Source: Billgrantia aerodenitrificans
Lineage (GTDB): Bacteria; Pseudomonadota; Gammaproteobacteria; Pseudomonadales; Halomonadaceae
Length of the DNA stretch: 64,000 nt
Assembly: GCF_021404405.1 (NCBI RefSeq)
Contig: NZ_JABFTV010000002.1
Location: forward strand, 248,001-312,000
Reading direction: 5' to 3'
Shown here: positions 41,543-52,357 of the stretch, in pieces
Position numbering within the stretch: the stretch's first letter is position 1
How the letters are laid out: every line of letters starts with the position of its first letter
The notes under the pieces: model-generated
What the model was told of the DNA's origin: nothing
The model's database searches: none
What the model saw: the letters and a program-made list of their open reading frames with translations, nothing else
Program-made: the position numbers and the translations under genes

Positions 41543-42717
41543 GCAGCGGTCTCTTCCAGTCGCTGGCGGGTTTCGGTGGCGATCTGCCCCTCTTCGTCGG
41601 TGGGAATGACCCACAACTGGCGGCCGCCGGCGTCGATGCGCCCCTCCTGGCCGCGGATCGTCTCGCTGTTGACGGTGCGGTTGAGCTGTAATCCGAAGTG
41701 GGGCAGCAGAGCGATGATCTGCTCGCGTACCAGCGGCGAGTTCTCACCGATGCCGCCGGTGAAGACGAGACCGTCGAGACGGGGCAGGGCGCAGGAGAGC
41801 GCGGCCAGCGACTTGGCGACGCTATAGCAGAACACCTTGATGGCCAGTGCCGCGCCGGGATGACCTTCTGCCTCGGCGGCTTCCAGTTCGCGCACGTCGT
41901 TGGTCAGTCCCGATAGTCCCAGTAGGCCGCTGCCGCGGTTGAGGACCTCATAGATGCGCTCGATGGTCCAGCCGAGCTGGCGCGACAGGTGAGCGTGTAG
42001 GCCCGGGTCGACGTCGCCGCTACGAGTACCCATTACAAGCCCTTCCAGAGGCGTTAGCCCCATGCTGGTGTCCAGGCTCTGGCCCTTCCATACGGCACAG
42101 GTCGAGCAGCCGTTACCCAGATGGGCGGTGAGCCAACCGCCACCCTCGAGCCCGCTCAGGGCATCGGCGCGCCGACTGACATAGGCATGACTGGTGCCGT
42201 GGAAGCCGTAACGGCGTATGCCGTGGTCGCGGTAGAGAGCCTCCGGCAAGGCGTAGCGGTAGGCTCGCGGCGGCAGGCTCTGGTGAAAGGCGGTGTCGAA
42301 CACTGCCACCTGGGGCAGGTCGGGAAACAGGCGGCGAGTCGCGGCAAGCCCTGTCAAATTGGCGGGGTTGTGCAGCGGGGCCAGGGTGGCAGTCTGCTCG
42401 ATGGCAGCGACCACCTCGTCATCGATCAGCGTGGCGCGGGTGAAACGCTCGCCGCCGTGCACGATGCGATGGCCGACTGCCACCGGCAGGCGCCCCTCCA
42501 GCCGCCCGAGGATGGCTTCCAGTGCCTCGGTATGGTCGGCGGCGCCCAGCGACTGCTCGAATGTCTCGCCGTTGCTGTCGGTTCCCTTCAGGCGTGCATT
42601 GCTGCTACCCAGACGTTCTGCCAGCCCCGACAGGCGCGGGCGGGCAGGATCCTTGGGCACGAGGGCATACTTGATCGAAGAGGAACCGCAGTTGATGACC
42701 AGAACCGAAGTCTCCAT
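41539..42717 (-). CDS. ackA: Acetate kinase
   Basis: A 392-residue ASKHA-fold kinase. The N-terminal [15 protein letters not shown], the second motif [34 protein letters not shown] and the C-terminal [15 protein letters not shown] are the family signatures. It makes acetate and ATP from acetyl phosphate. Because acetyl phosphate is also the product of Xsc, this pair could turn surplus sulfonate carbon into acetate. GGGAG precedes the ATG. Confidence 0.95.
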   Translation of the reverse strand: METSVLVINCGSSSIKYALVPKDPARPRLSGLAERLGSSNARLKGTDSNGETFEQSLGAADHTEALEAILGRLEGRLPVAVGHRIVHGGERFTRATLIDDEVVAAIEQTATLAPLHNPANLTGLAATRRLFPDLPQVAVFDTAFHQSLPPRAYRYALPEALYRDHGIRRYGFHGTSHAYVSRRADALSGLEGGGWLTAHLGNGCSTCAVWKGQSLDTSMGLTPLEGLVMGTRSGDVDPGLHAHLSRQLGWTIERIYEVLNRGSGLLGLSGLTNDVRELEAAEAEGHPGAALAIKVFCYSVAKSLAALSCALPRLDGLVFTGGIGENSPLVREQIIALLPHFGLQLNRTVNSETIRGQEGRIDAGGRQLWVIPTDEEGQIATETRQRLEETAA

Positions 42718-42877
42718 CCGTTCTCCCGTTGGCAGGCTGTAGGCGCAGCATAGACGTAAGACTTTAGTCTATCATGTCCTGCTTCGCAGGCTTATTGTTA
42801 AGTCATTTTGCGGCAGCCTGTTGGGGCTGGGCAAGAACGCTGGCATGCTGAGCGCTTCGTCCCGACCGGAATCCGTC

Positions 42878-43813
42878 ATGAGCACTGCGCTATCCGACCA
42901 TTCAGCCTCCCACCCAGGCCTGTTGCCCCGCCATCTCGCCATTGCCATTCTGGTCGCCGTCGCGACGTTGTTTGCCAGCAATCACGTCGCGGCGCGCCTG
43001 GCTTTCGACGAGGGCACCGGCTTGCTACTGGCCGTGCTGGTGCGCTCGGCGACGGCGCTTGCCGTGCTGGTCGTGCTGTTTCTCTGGCAGCGCAAGCGCT
43101 TCTCCTTTCCGGCCGGTGCCGGGCGCTGGCAGCTGCTGGCCGGTCTGATGGTGGCCATCCAGAGTCTGTGCCTCTATGCGGCGGTGGCGCGCATCCCCGT
43201 GGTCGTGGCGCTGCTGCTGATGAACACCTTTCCCATCCAGTTGGCGCTGCTGACCTGGGCGCTGGGTGGGCCGCGGCCAACGCTGCGCGCAGCGCTGATC
43301 ATGGCGGCGATTCTGGTCGGTCTGGTGGTAGTGCTCGATATTCCCGCCTGGCTGGCTGCGCCCGAAGCGCTTGGTCCGGAGTGGCTGACGGGCATCGGCT
43401 TCGGCCTGGGGGCTGCGGCCGCCTTTTCCGTGGCGCTGTGGACCACCGAGCACCATCTTGGAGAGGTGGGCAGCACCCTGCGCAGCCTGCTGACCATGCT
43501 CACGGTGTTGGTACTGATGGTCGTGGCCGGTGGACTGCAACTGGTGCCGGGCGGCATGGCTCTGCCGGCGAGTCCTGTGGGTTGGGGCGCGCTCGCTGCA
43601 CTGGCTCTGCTCTACAGCGTGGCTTTCTCGGTGCTGTTCATCAGCGTGCCGCGGCTGGAAATGGCGCGCAATGCGCCGGTAATGAACGTGGAGCCGGTGG
43701 CCTCGCTGCTGCTGGGCTACCTGGTGTTGGGGCAGATGCTGTCTGGTACTCAACTGGCCGGTGGGGCGATCGTGCTGGGCGGCATCGTGGCGCTGAGTCT
43801 TTCTCCACGCTGA
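42878..43813 (+). CDS. EamA/DMT-family transporter
   Basis: About 311 residues with ten predicted helices in two EamA repeats (the first begins LAIAILVAVATLFASNHVAA, and the end VLGGIVALSLS closes the second). It probably exports a small metabolite or amino acid. The start is uncertain: ATG 42878 has only a weak GGAA upstream and ATG 42845 is in frame. It stands alone, divergent from ackA-pta. Confidence 0.82.
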   Translation: MSTALSDHSASHPGLLPRHLAIAILVAVATLFASNHVAARLAFDEGTGLLLAVLVRSATALAVLVVLFLWQRKRFSFPAGAGRWQLLAGLMVAIQSLCLYAAVARIPVVVALLLMNTFPIQLALLTWALGGPRPTLRAALIMAAILVGLVVVLDIPAWLAAPEALGPEWLTGIGFGLGAAAAFSVALWTTEHHLGEVGSTLRSLLTMLTVLVLMVVAGGLQLVPGGMALPASPVGWGALAALALLYSVAFSVLFISVPRLEMARNAPVMNVEPVASLLLGYLVLGQMLSGTQLAGGAIVLGGIVALSLSPR

Positions 43814-43933
43814 AGGTCGGCTCTTCGTTACGAATCGAAACTATCTGCTGCTCATCCGACTTGCATGGTCGAAAACCCTGTACCACACTGGAGGCGGTGT
43901 AAGGAAACACCGTTTCTTAATGGAGGTGCAGAC

Positions 43934-44557
43934 ATGAAACTGCTAGCCGTTCCCGCTGCAGCACTGATGGCAGGTACATTCATTTCCTCGGCCCAGGCTC
44001 AGCAGACTCAGCCTCAGCCTCAGGCCCAACCTCAAACTCAAGCTCAAACCCAGGCCCAAGCCCAGACCCAGCAGCGTACTCAGGCTCAAGGGCAGGGGCA
44101 GGCTCAGCCGCGCACCCAGCAGCAGGCTCATATGCCGATGTACCCGCAAGGCTATATCGGCGCAGATGCCATGTTCTGGGATCTCAGCAACGATGTCGGG
44201 CCTTCGGGCGATTCCGCCGGCCTGCGCCTGCGCGGTGGTGCTCAGTTCAACGAATTCTTCGGTGTCGAAGCGCATCTGGGCACGGGTGGCTCGGATGGCC
44301 CGGTCGAGCTGGATCATCTCATTGGGGCCTACGGTAAGGGTATTTTGCCGCTCTCCGATGAATTCCGCCTCTACGGCCTGGCCGGTATCACCGAGGTCGA
44401 CTTCGATGTGGGGCGTGAAGACGGCCTCTCCTACGGTGCGGGTGCCGAATTCGATATCGCGCCCAACTTCTCCGTCGGCGCCGACTACATGCGCTACCTG
44501 GATCGCTCCGATCATACCTTCGATGCGGCAAGCGTCGGTTTGCGTTTCCGTTTTTAA
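43934..44557 (+). CDS. Outer-membrane beta-barrel protein with Gln-rich linker
   Basis: A 207-residue exported protein. The signal peptide (MKLLAVPAAALMAGTFISSA, cleavage after AQA near residue 22) is followed by about 45 residues made almost only of Q, P, T, A and R. From about residue 72 a small OmpA/OmpW-like barrel follows (YIGADAMFWDLSNDVG, alternating strands, ending SVGLRFRF with the terminal aromatic needed for barrel insertion). GGAGG precedes ATG 43934. Porin-like or structural; the function is unknown. Confidence 0.78.
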   Translation: MKLLAVPAAALMAGTFISSAQAQQTQPQPQAQPQTQAQTQAQAQTQQRTQAQGQGQAQPRTQQQAHMPMYPQGYIGADAMFWDLSNDVGPSGDSAGLRLRGGAQFNEFFGVEAHLGTGGSDGPVELDHLIGAYGKGILPLSDEFRLYGLAGITEVDFDVGREDGLSYGAGAEFDIAPNFSVGADYMRYLDRSDHTFDAASVGLRFRF

Positions 44558-44588
44558 GCCGGCCTCTTAGATGTATCGCGATAGTGAC

Positions 44589-44613
44589 GCGCCCCGGCCC
44601 ATGGCCGGGGCGC
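44589..44613 (+). terminator. GC-rich hairpin after the barrel gene
   Basis: An 11-bp perfect stem GCGCCCCGGCC/GGCCGGGGCGC around a three-base loop, about 30 bases after the stop. Only two Ts follow directly. It separates the barrel gene from the convergent DUF1887-like gene. Confidence 0.65.
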
Positions 44614-44645
44614 TTCCCGTCGTTCGTCCTGCCTGGCCGTAAGGC

Positions 44646-45896
44646 TCAGCCGCCGGGCCACCTGCCATGTTCCTTCCACTTGGCCAGCAGTGCGGGTAGG
44701 TGCTTCAGCTCTGCGCTTTCCACCACCTCGACGCGCAAGCCCTGTCGGCGCTGCAGTTCGGTAAGGCGCTGCTTGGCCTTGTCGAACTCGCCGCAGGCGA
44801 GCAGGACGCGGGTGGCCGAGAGCCCGGCGGAGTGATCGAGGATTTCATGTAGCCGCTTCAGGCCTTGCTCGAGGCAGACTTCTGCCCCAGGGCGGGCGAT
44901 CAACCATTCGACGAACAGGAGCTGGTTGCGCTCGACCGCCAGGCAATCCGACACAACGGGCTCGTGATTGTGTTGAACACTCAGGTCGAGTAGGTGGGCC
45001 TCGCAGCAGGCGTGGGCCAATCCGGCCTCCTGCGTGCTGAGCCAGGTGTATTCGGTGAGCCAGCCGCCACCCAGGTAGAGGGCACCTTCCAGCGTGTCGA
45101 TGACGACGCTGTGCGGATCGTCGCTCGCCCACTGCAGCAGCCGGGCCTCGCTAAGGACCTTTAACGCATCGGTGGCGGGAAAGTGCGGGGAGGCCCGCAG
45201 TCGCTGGCGTTCGCCACCGGGGCGTAATTGTGGCCCCGCACGAGGATCGGGTTCTGCCAGCACGCCATCGGTGCCATGCACCATGTCGTGCAGTTCACCG
45301 AGCAGGGCGGCCAGCCGGTCGGCATGATGAGCAAGGTAATACGTAAGGGGCTTGCGGAGCTGGCAGGCATCGCGCCAGGCGGCAGCGTCGGAGAGTGCAC
45401 GCATCCGTTTGCGCCCGTTGGCCTGCAGGTAGCGGTCGACATTCAGCACCGGCTCGATGGCGATGGTATCAGGCTGCCTGTCGGTGCTGTCGCAGTCCAT
45501 GCGGTAAAGCACTCCTGCCTGAGTGTCCACATACAGCCAGTCGGCCGAGCACTGCTGCATGGCCTGCTGAAACAGCAGTGCGGTCAGGGTGCCGCACTCG
45601 CCCAGGTCCAGCGTCACCGAGAGGTTCGTGGCGTCGAACTGCTCACGATAGAGGCTCTCGGCCAACTCGTTGGCATAGATGGCGCAGCGCATCGGGTCCA
45701 GAGTGGCGAGCGTTGGACACACCTCGACCTCTATTTCACCGCTCATTTCGTGACGTAGCAGGATGGCCAGGCGTTCGGCGGCCTGGGGCGATGCCTGGCA
45801 CGGCACCAGCACGACCCGCTGTGGGCGCAGCTGCAGTATCGGGATCAGGCTCACTTCGGGGCGCTCGGTCACCAGCGCGACGTGCAGGTGTGACAT
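44646..45896 (-). CDS. DUF1887/Card1-like protein with degraded nuclease motif
   Basis: A 416-residue protein. The N-terminal Rossmann-like part (MSHLHVALVTERPEVSLIPI) resembles the CARF domain of DUF1887 proteins (Card1/Can2), which bind cyclic oligoadenylate in type III CRISPR systems. The C-terminal part has GGGWLTEYTWL (about 276-286) and a restriction-like segment with D317 and E330, but the usual E-x-K lysine is replaced by leucine at about 332. Nuclease activity is therefore doubtful. No cas gene or CRISPR array lies in the window. GGAGGGAG precedes the ATG. The family call is from pattern only. Confidence 0.6.
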   Translation of the reverse strand: MSHLHVALVTERPEVSLIPILQLRPQRVVLVPCQASPQAAERLAILLRHEMSGEIEVEVCPTLATLDPMRCAIYANELAESLYREQFDATNLSVTLDLGECGTLTALLFQQAMQQCSADWLYVDTQAGVLYRMDCDSTDRQPDTIAIEPVLNVDRYLQANGRKRMRALSDAAAWRDACQLRKPLTYYLAHHADRLAALLGELHDMVHGTDGVLAEPDPRAGPQLRPGGERQRLRASPHFPATDALKVLSEARLLQWASDDPHSVVIDTLEGALYLGGGWLTEYTWLSTQEAGLAHACCEAHLLDLSVQHNHEPVVSDCLAVERNQLLFVEWLIARPGAEVCLEQGLKRLHEILDHSAGLSATRVLLACGEFDKAKQRLTELQRRQGLRVEVVESAELKHLPALLAKWKEHGRWPGG

Positions 45897-45975
45897 GGGC
45901 TCGCTCCCTCCGCACTTCTCCTTGCAGATTCCTACAGGCTACATCCGAGCGTTCCCCGATGTCGCCTATGGCGGC

Positions 45976-46007
45976 AAAAAAACACGCCGGCCACTTGGGC
46001 CGGCGTG
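45976..46007 (-). terminator. Rho-independent terminator of the tenA-thiC operon
   Basis: On the minus strand a perfect 10-bp stem CACGCCGGCC/GGCCGGCGTG with a five-base loop is followed by seven Ts. It stands 19 bases after the thiC stop and isolates the DUF1887-like gene downstream. Confidence 0.9.
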
Positions 46008-46025
46008 GGCGGAATCAACGGGGGC

Positions 46026-47945
<1,920 letters not shown>

Positions 47946-47956
47946 TCAGGGGAGCG

Positions 47957-48625
47957 TCAGAGGCTGCGGTCGAGCCCCATCTGCCAGAAATCGATCTCGA
48001 GCCGGGTGGCATCGCGGAACACCTCGACGAGCTCGTCGAAACGTGCCGGGGTGACGTCGGCCAGGCGGTCGTCGAGCCATGCCAGTTCCGCCTGCATGGC
48101 GGCCTGGAACTCTTCGCCTTCGTACATGGCGATCCAGGCCTCAAAGGGGTTGGCGCTGCCGCGCACGGTAGCGTCCCGGGCATTGAGCCAGTTGGCGATC
48201 TCGCCGTAGCCCACCAGGCAGGGAGCCAGGGCCACGTGAAGGTCGAGCAGGTCGCCGCGGTTGCCGGTATCGAGCACGTAGCGGGTGTAAGCCATGGTGG
48301 CGCGGGCCTCGGGCAGCGCGGCCAGCTCCGCCTCGGAGATGCCCCATTCGCGGCAGTAGCCCACGTGCAGGCCGAGCTCCACATCGACGATGGCCTTGAG
48401 CCCTTCATGAGCCTGGCGCAGATCGGCCAGGGTGCGGCTCTTGTAGGCGGCCAGCGCATAGGCGCGGGCGAAGTGGATCAGGAACAGGTAGTCCTGCTGC
48501 AGATAGTGGCGAAAGGCGCCTTCATCCAGGGTGCCGGTGCCCAAGCCACGGACGAAGTCGTGCTCGATGTAGGCGCGCCAGTCGTCGTGGCAGGCGCGGG
48601 TCAGGTCGGTGAAGCGATAGCCCAT
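47957..48625 (-). CDS. tenA: Aminopyrimidine aminohydrolase / thiaminase II TenA
   Basis: A 222-residue TenA/PQQC-like helical enzyme that salvages aminopyrimidine from degraded thiamine. The catalytic cysteine region ALAPCLVGYGEI and the C-terminal Glu in RLEIDFWQMG are visible, as is FRHYLQQDYLFLIHFARAYA near residue 38. It is the first gene after the TPP riboswitch; CGGAGG stands before ATG 48625. The 41-base gap to thiC indicates one transcript. Confidence 0.93.
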   Translation of the reverse strand: MGYRFTDLTRACHDDWRAYIEHDFVRGLGTGTLDEGAFRHYLQQDYLFLIHFARAYALAAYKSRTLADLRQAHEGLKAIVDVELGLHVGYCREWGISEAELAALPEARATMAYTRYVLDTGNRGDLLDLHVALAPCLVGYGEIANWLNARDATVRGSANPFEAWIAMYEGEEFQAAMQAELAWLDDRLADVTPARFDELVEVFRDATRLEIDFWQMGLDRSL

Positions 48626-48713
48626 CTTGCCTCCGGGTGTGAAGGGATCCGGAGCGCGGGCGAAGGGGGAAGAGTGGGTCAGGGCTGAAGCAGGAGGAAC
48701 TGGTGCCTGGCCA

Positions 48714-48836
48714 CCGCTTGATTCCTACGCCGGTACGAGCCGGATCAGGTTCAACGGGCCCCGCCGTGACGACGCGTCTGCAGCAGACATGTCGTATGGC
48801 GATCTCAGCCGGTTCCACCGGCACCCCGTCAAGCGT
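48714..48836 (-). promoter_or_regulatory. TPP riboswitch (thi box) controlling tenA-thiC
   Basis: On the minus strand the leader shows the conserved THI-box elements in order: GACGGGGTGC (48830-48821), GCTGAGA (48809-48803), then TGAACCTGATCCGG (about 48753-48740) and a final GGCGTAGGAATCAAGCGG. They lie about 90 bases before tenA. Thiamine diphosphate binding would repress the operon. I did not resolve whether the switch acts on transcription or translation. Confidence 0.95.
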
Positions 48837-48904
48837 TGTGGCCAGTCTAGCAGGTCGGCGGCCGCTTTCCAGCCATCCGGGCCATTTGCTTCATTCCATC
48901 TGTT

Positions 48905-51900
48905 TTATTCCACCTGCACGTCCAGCCGTTCGAACCAAGCTTCGCTCTCAGGCAGCACCAGCTCGCTCTCGGGCAGTACCATCTCGCTGGCGGGCACCCC
49001 GCTGGCGTACCACGAGCGGGCGTTGCGCAGCTGCCAGCGGCGTCTGCCCTCGTCGATCTCGATGCCCAGCCGAAGCGGGCCATAGCGGGCGAAGGCGCGA
49101 CCGGCAAGCTGGGAGTCGCGCAGAGCGAGGTTGGCCAGCAGCTCCAGGCGCTCGCCGCCCTGCACGGCGAGATTCTCCAGCCGTACGGTGTCGTCGTTCA
49201 GCATGACCCGAGCCTCGCCGTGTACCTCGCCGAGGGTGAGGCGTTCACGCAGCCAGCGTCGTTCGCGGGCGGCATCGACGAGCAGATTCACCAGCAGGCC
49301 GCTGTCGCGCATGGCCAGTTCCAGTTGGGCGTCGAGCTCCAGCGGCCGCTCCCAGCGCATGCGTCCCTCGGGCAGCTCGAGCCGCGCCCACCAGCCGTGG
49401 CTGAGACTGCCGCCGGCGTCCGCCAGGCGCACACCGTCGAGACTGAGCCGCGAGCCGGAGACGTCGAAGTCGAGACTCTCCAGGTCGCCGTCGGTGAGCC
49501 GGGTCTCCAGATGCAGAGCGCCCGCGAGAGTCTGCTCGTGCAGGGCGAGGCGGGCGTCCGGTGCATGCAGCTCCAGCCGGCCGCTGGCGCGCATGCCTTC
49601 GAGCTGCAAGTGAGTGGCGATGCGCGCCTGGCCGGCGAGCAGCTCGATGGCGCCGCCCTGGGGCAGGTAGTCGTTGAGCGCGGCGAGATCCGGCGCCACC
49701 AGGTGGGGAAGGTCGATGCGCGTACTCAGCTCGCGCAGCCCCTCGGGCAGATCGAAATGGCGTGCGCGGCTGTGAATCTCCAGCAGGCGGCCCTCGATCA
49801 AGGCGCCTTCGTCCGACTGACGGCGTAGGCCGAAGCGGGGCAGCGACAGGCTGAGCTCGGCGCCGGGGTCGTCGATCGTCACGATCAGCGAGCCGTCGCC
49901 GAAGGCCTCGTAGTGCATGAAGCGGGCGCCGAGCCGCTCGGAGTGAACGCGCAGCTGGCTGCCGGGCGTGGCTTCGCCGTCGCTGAAGCGTAGGTCGGCG
50001 CTCAGGCGTCCGCCACCCTGAATGGCCAGGCCGTGCTCGTCGGGCAGGAAGGCGTTGAGAAAGCTGAGCCGGTCGACCAAGCCGTCCAGCCGCAGCGTGC
50101 CGGAAAGCGGTCGGCGCGGCGCCTCGCTGCCGGGCCAGTCGAAGCCGCCCTGGAGACTGGCCTGACGGGCCACCAACTGGGTACGCAGGGGCTCGGCGCC
50201 GTTGGTCGCAGCATCGAGAGTCAGGCGACTACCGGAGAGGTCCAGGCGCTGGCGGGCGGGGTGGAGGTCGCGTAGCTCGAGGATCAGCTCCAGTTCCCCC
50301 TCGAACGCTTCCTGCAGCAGGCGACCACGAATGGCATCGCCCGACAGGGTGACCTGCCCTCGGGCGCGCTCCTCGTCGATCAGCAGTCGCCCATTGCTCC
50401 CGGCCTGGCCGCCGTGCAGCCGCAGCGGGGCCGTTGACGGCAGGTAAGCGTCGAGCACGCTGACGTCGGGGATGCGCGCGCCGCGCCACTCGATCTCAGC
50501 GGTGTCGGGGCGTGTGGCCTGTGAGTCCGCCTGAGCGGCGGCGGCAAGCGCGAGGTGCTCGGCTTGGAACAGCCGGCGGCCATCGCTGAGGCGGGTGAGG
50601 TCCACCTCGCCGAAGACGAGCTCCACGCTTGCCTCGGGGTGGGGCTCGCCGGAGGTCAGGGCCAGATGGGCGCGACCGTCGCCCTGGGTGTGAAAGTCGA
50701 GAAAGCGGGCGCCCAGCGCCTCGGATCGAACCTCGAGGCGGCTGCCGGGCAGCGGCTGGCCGTCGCGAACCTGGAGCGCGCCATCGAGCCGGCCGCCGCC
50801 CTGCAGGGCGAGGCCGCGCCCACCGAACAGCCCGCTGAGAAAAGGATCGAGTACGGCGAGATTGGCGACATGACCGCGCAGCTCCAGCTCCGCTTGCCAT
50901 GGTGTTTCTCCATCACGCAGAGCGTCGTCGTCCAGTTCGCGCCACGCCAGCGGTGAGCGAAAGCGGGCGGTGGCCAGCGACAGGGCCGTGCTGAGCGGCT
51001 GCGCCTCGCCAGGGGCGGCCGCCTCGAGCTCGAAGCGCGTGCCGGAAACGTCCACTGCGCCGCGTTCCACGTCGAGCTCGACGATGGGCAGGTGCAGGCC
51101 GAGCCAGCCGGTCAGCGGCTGCTCGCCGAGGCGCACCGAGATGGCCTCTCCGGTGAGGTCGAAACCGCCGGCCAAGCGCTCGTCGTCATAGACGAGCCCG
51201 CCCTGTAGCCGTGCCGAACCGCCTTCCAGCGTCAGCGGTACGGGTGGCGGCAGGTAGCGCTCGAAGGCGGCGATGTCGAACGCCTCGGCGTTGCGCCAGT
51301 GCAGTTCGGCACGCCGCAGTTCGTCCGGCGGAGCGTACAGGCGCAGCACGGGGGTCTCAAGCGCCAGCCGGAACCCTTCGCCGCCGAGCAGCGGTTGGGC
51401 CGTGGTGGCGAGCGAAGCGTCGGGTGTCGCTTCGGTCATCTCGATGTCGTCGAGCTCAAGCGCCAGACGCGCGCTTTGCGCCACCTCGACCTCGACGGCG
51501 CCGGAGCCGTCGATGCGGTAGAGCGTTCCCGCTTCCAGCCAGTGGCGCTCATCGAGCCGCACGCTCAGGCGAGGGGAGTCCAGGCGCAGACGGCTGCCCG
51601 GCAGCACCTCGCCGCGCTTGATGGCGATGTCGCCGGTGAGGTCGCCGCGCCCGTCGATCTCGAGCCAGCCCAGCGCAGCAAGGTAGGGATTGAAAACGTC
51701 GTAGGCGTCACTGCGCCCGGCCAGGGCGAGGCTGCCGGAGACGAAGCGTGCCGCTTCGCTGCCGGGGTGTTCGGCCAGGATCAGCGGTGCCAGGCGCAGG
51801 TCGGCATCAAGCGTTACGCCTTCCACCAGTAGCGTATCGCCATGCAGCACGCTGCCCTCTTCCAGCTGCAGCGAGAAGCGCTCGGCGCCGATCTCGCCGG

Positions 51901-52300
51901 CGCGCCAATGAAAGCCGGCCAGCTTTAGGGTACCGCTGCCTGCAAGCCGGTAGGCGTCGAGGCTGGCCTGACGGATCCCCTCGGCTTCCAAGGTGCGAAT
52001 GCTGACTTCACGGTCGAGCAGGGGAGTGAGGGCGAAACGCAGAGAGGCGCGTTCGGCCGCCAGCGTGAAGCGCCGCTCGGCGGTGCGGCCGGCCAGGTGC
52101 AACTGGGTGACCTCGAGGTGGCCGGGGAAGAGCGTCCAGGCACGCTCCCACTCGAGCGAGAGACGCGGCGAACGCTCGAGCTGATCGCGGCCCCAGGCGC
52201 TGGCGAGCAGGGCGTTTGCGGTGGCGAGATAGAGCGCGTAGAGCAGTGCCAGAAACAGCACGAGCCAAGTCAGCGCCTTGAGCGGCCTGGGCAGGATCAT
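48905..52300 (-). CDS. Large AsmA-like envelope protein with internal repeats
   Basis: About 1131 residues: one N-terminal transmembrane helix (PLKALTWLVLFLALLYALYL) followed by a long, beta-rich periplasmic region. Repeats are clear: PGSRLRLDSPRLSVRL, PGSRLEVRSEALGARFLDF and PGSQLRVHSERLGARFMHY, each followed by a GDG-type strand, spaced by roughly 170-310 residues. This is like AsmA/YhdP/TamB-type bridge proteins that affect outer-membrane lipid composition. The start is unclear: ATG 52300 (weak SD) or GTG 52330 (SD too close). Adjacent lpxL supports an envelope role. Confidence 0.72.
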   Translation of the reverse strand: MILPRPLKALTWLVLFLALLYALYLATANALLASAWGRDQLERSPRLSLEWERAWTLFPGHLEVTQLHLAGRTAERRFTLAAERASLRFALTPLLDREVSIRTLEAEGIRQASLDAYRLAGSGTLKLAGFHWRAGEIGAERFSLQLEEGSVLHGDTLLVEGVTLDADLRLAPLILAEHPGSEAARFVSGSLALAGRSDAYDVFNPYLAALGWLEIDGRGDLTGDIAIKRGEVLPGSRLRLDSPRLSVRLDERHWLEAGTLYRIDGSGAVEVEVAQSARLALELDDIEMTEATPDASLATTAQPLLGGEGFRLALETPVLRLYAPPDELRRAELHWRNAEAFDIAAFERYLPPPVPLTLEGGSARLQGGLVYDDERLAGGFDLTGEAISVRLGEQPLTGWLGLHLPIVELDVERGAVDVSGTRFELEAAAPGEAQPLSTALSLATARFRSPLAWRELDDDALRDGETPWQAELELRGHVANLAVLDPFLSGLFGGRGLALQGGGRLDGALQVRDGQPLPGSRLEVRSEALGARFLDFHTQGDGRAHLALTSGEPHPEASVELVFGEVDLTRLSDGRRLFQAEHLALAAAAQADSQATRPDTAEIEWRGARIPDVSVLDAYLPSTAPLRLHGGQAGSNGRLLIDEERARGQVTLSGDAIRGRLLQEAFEGELELILELRDLHPARQRLDLSGSRLTLDAATNGAEPLRTQLVARQASLQGGFDWPGSEAPRRPLSGTLRLDGLVDRLSFLNAFLPDEHGLAIQGGGRLSADLRFSDGEATPGSQLRVHSERLGARFMHYEAFGDGSLIVTIDDPGAELSLSLPRFGLRRQSDEGALIEGRLLEIHSRARHFDLPEGLRELSTRIDLPHLVAPDLAALNDYLPQGGAIELLAGQARIATHLQLEGMRASGRLELHAPDARLALHEQTLAGALHLETRLTDGDLESLDFDVSGSRLSLDGVRLADAGGSLSHGWWARLELPEGRMRWERPLELDAQLELAMRDSGLLVNLLVDAARERRWLRERLTLGEVHGEARVMLNDDTVRLENLAVQGGERLELLANLALRDSQLAGRAFARYGPLRLGIEIDEGRRRWQLRNARSWYASGVPASEMVLPESELVLPESEAWFERLDVQVE

Positions 52301-52357
52301 GGATGGCGTACTCGTCCTTGAGGCATTCACCCCCCTGCGTATGAACGGCGGCGGCGT

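Noticed and set aside
43981-44130. CAG/CAA-rich repeats resembling a CRISPR-like array
   Set aside because: They are codons of the Gln-rich linker, in frame with a signal peptide and a barrel domain; there are no spacers.
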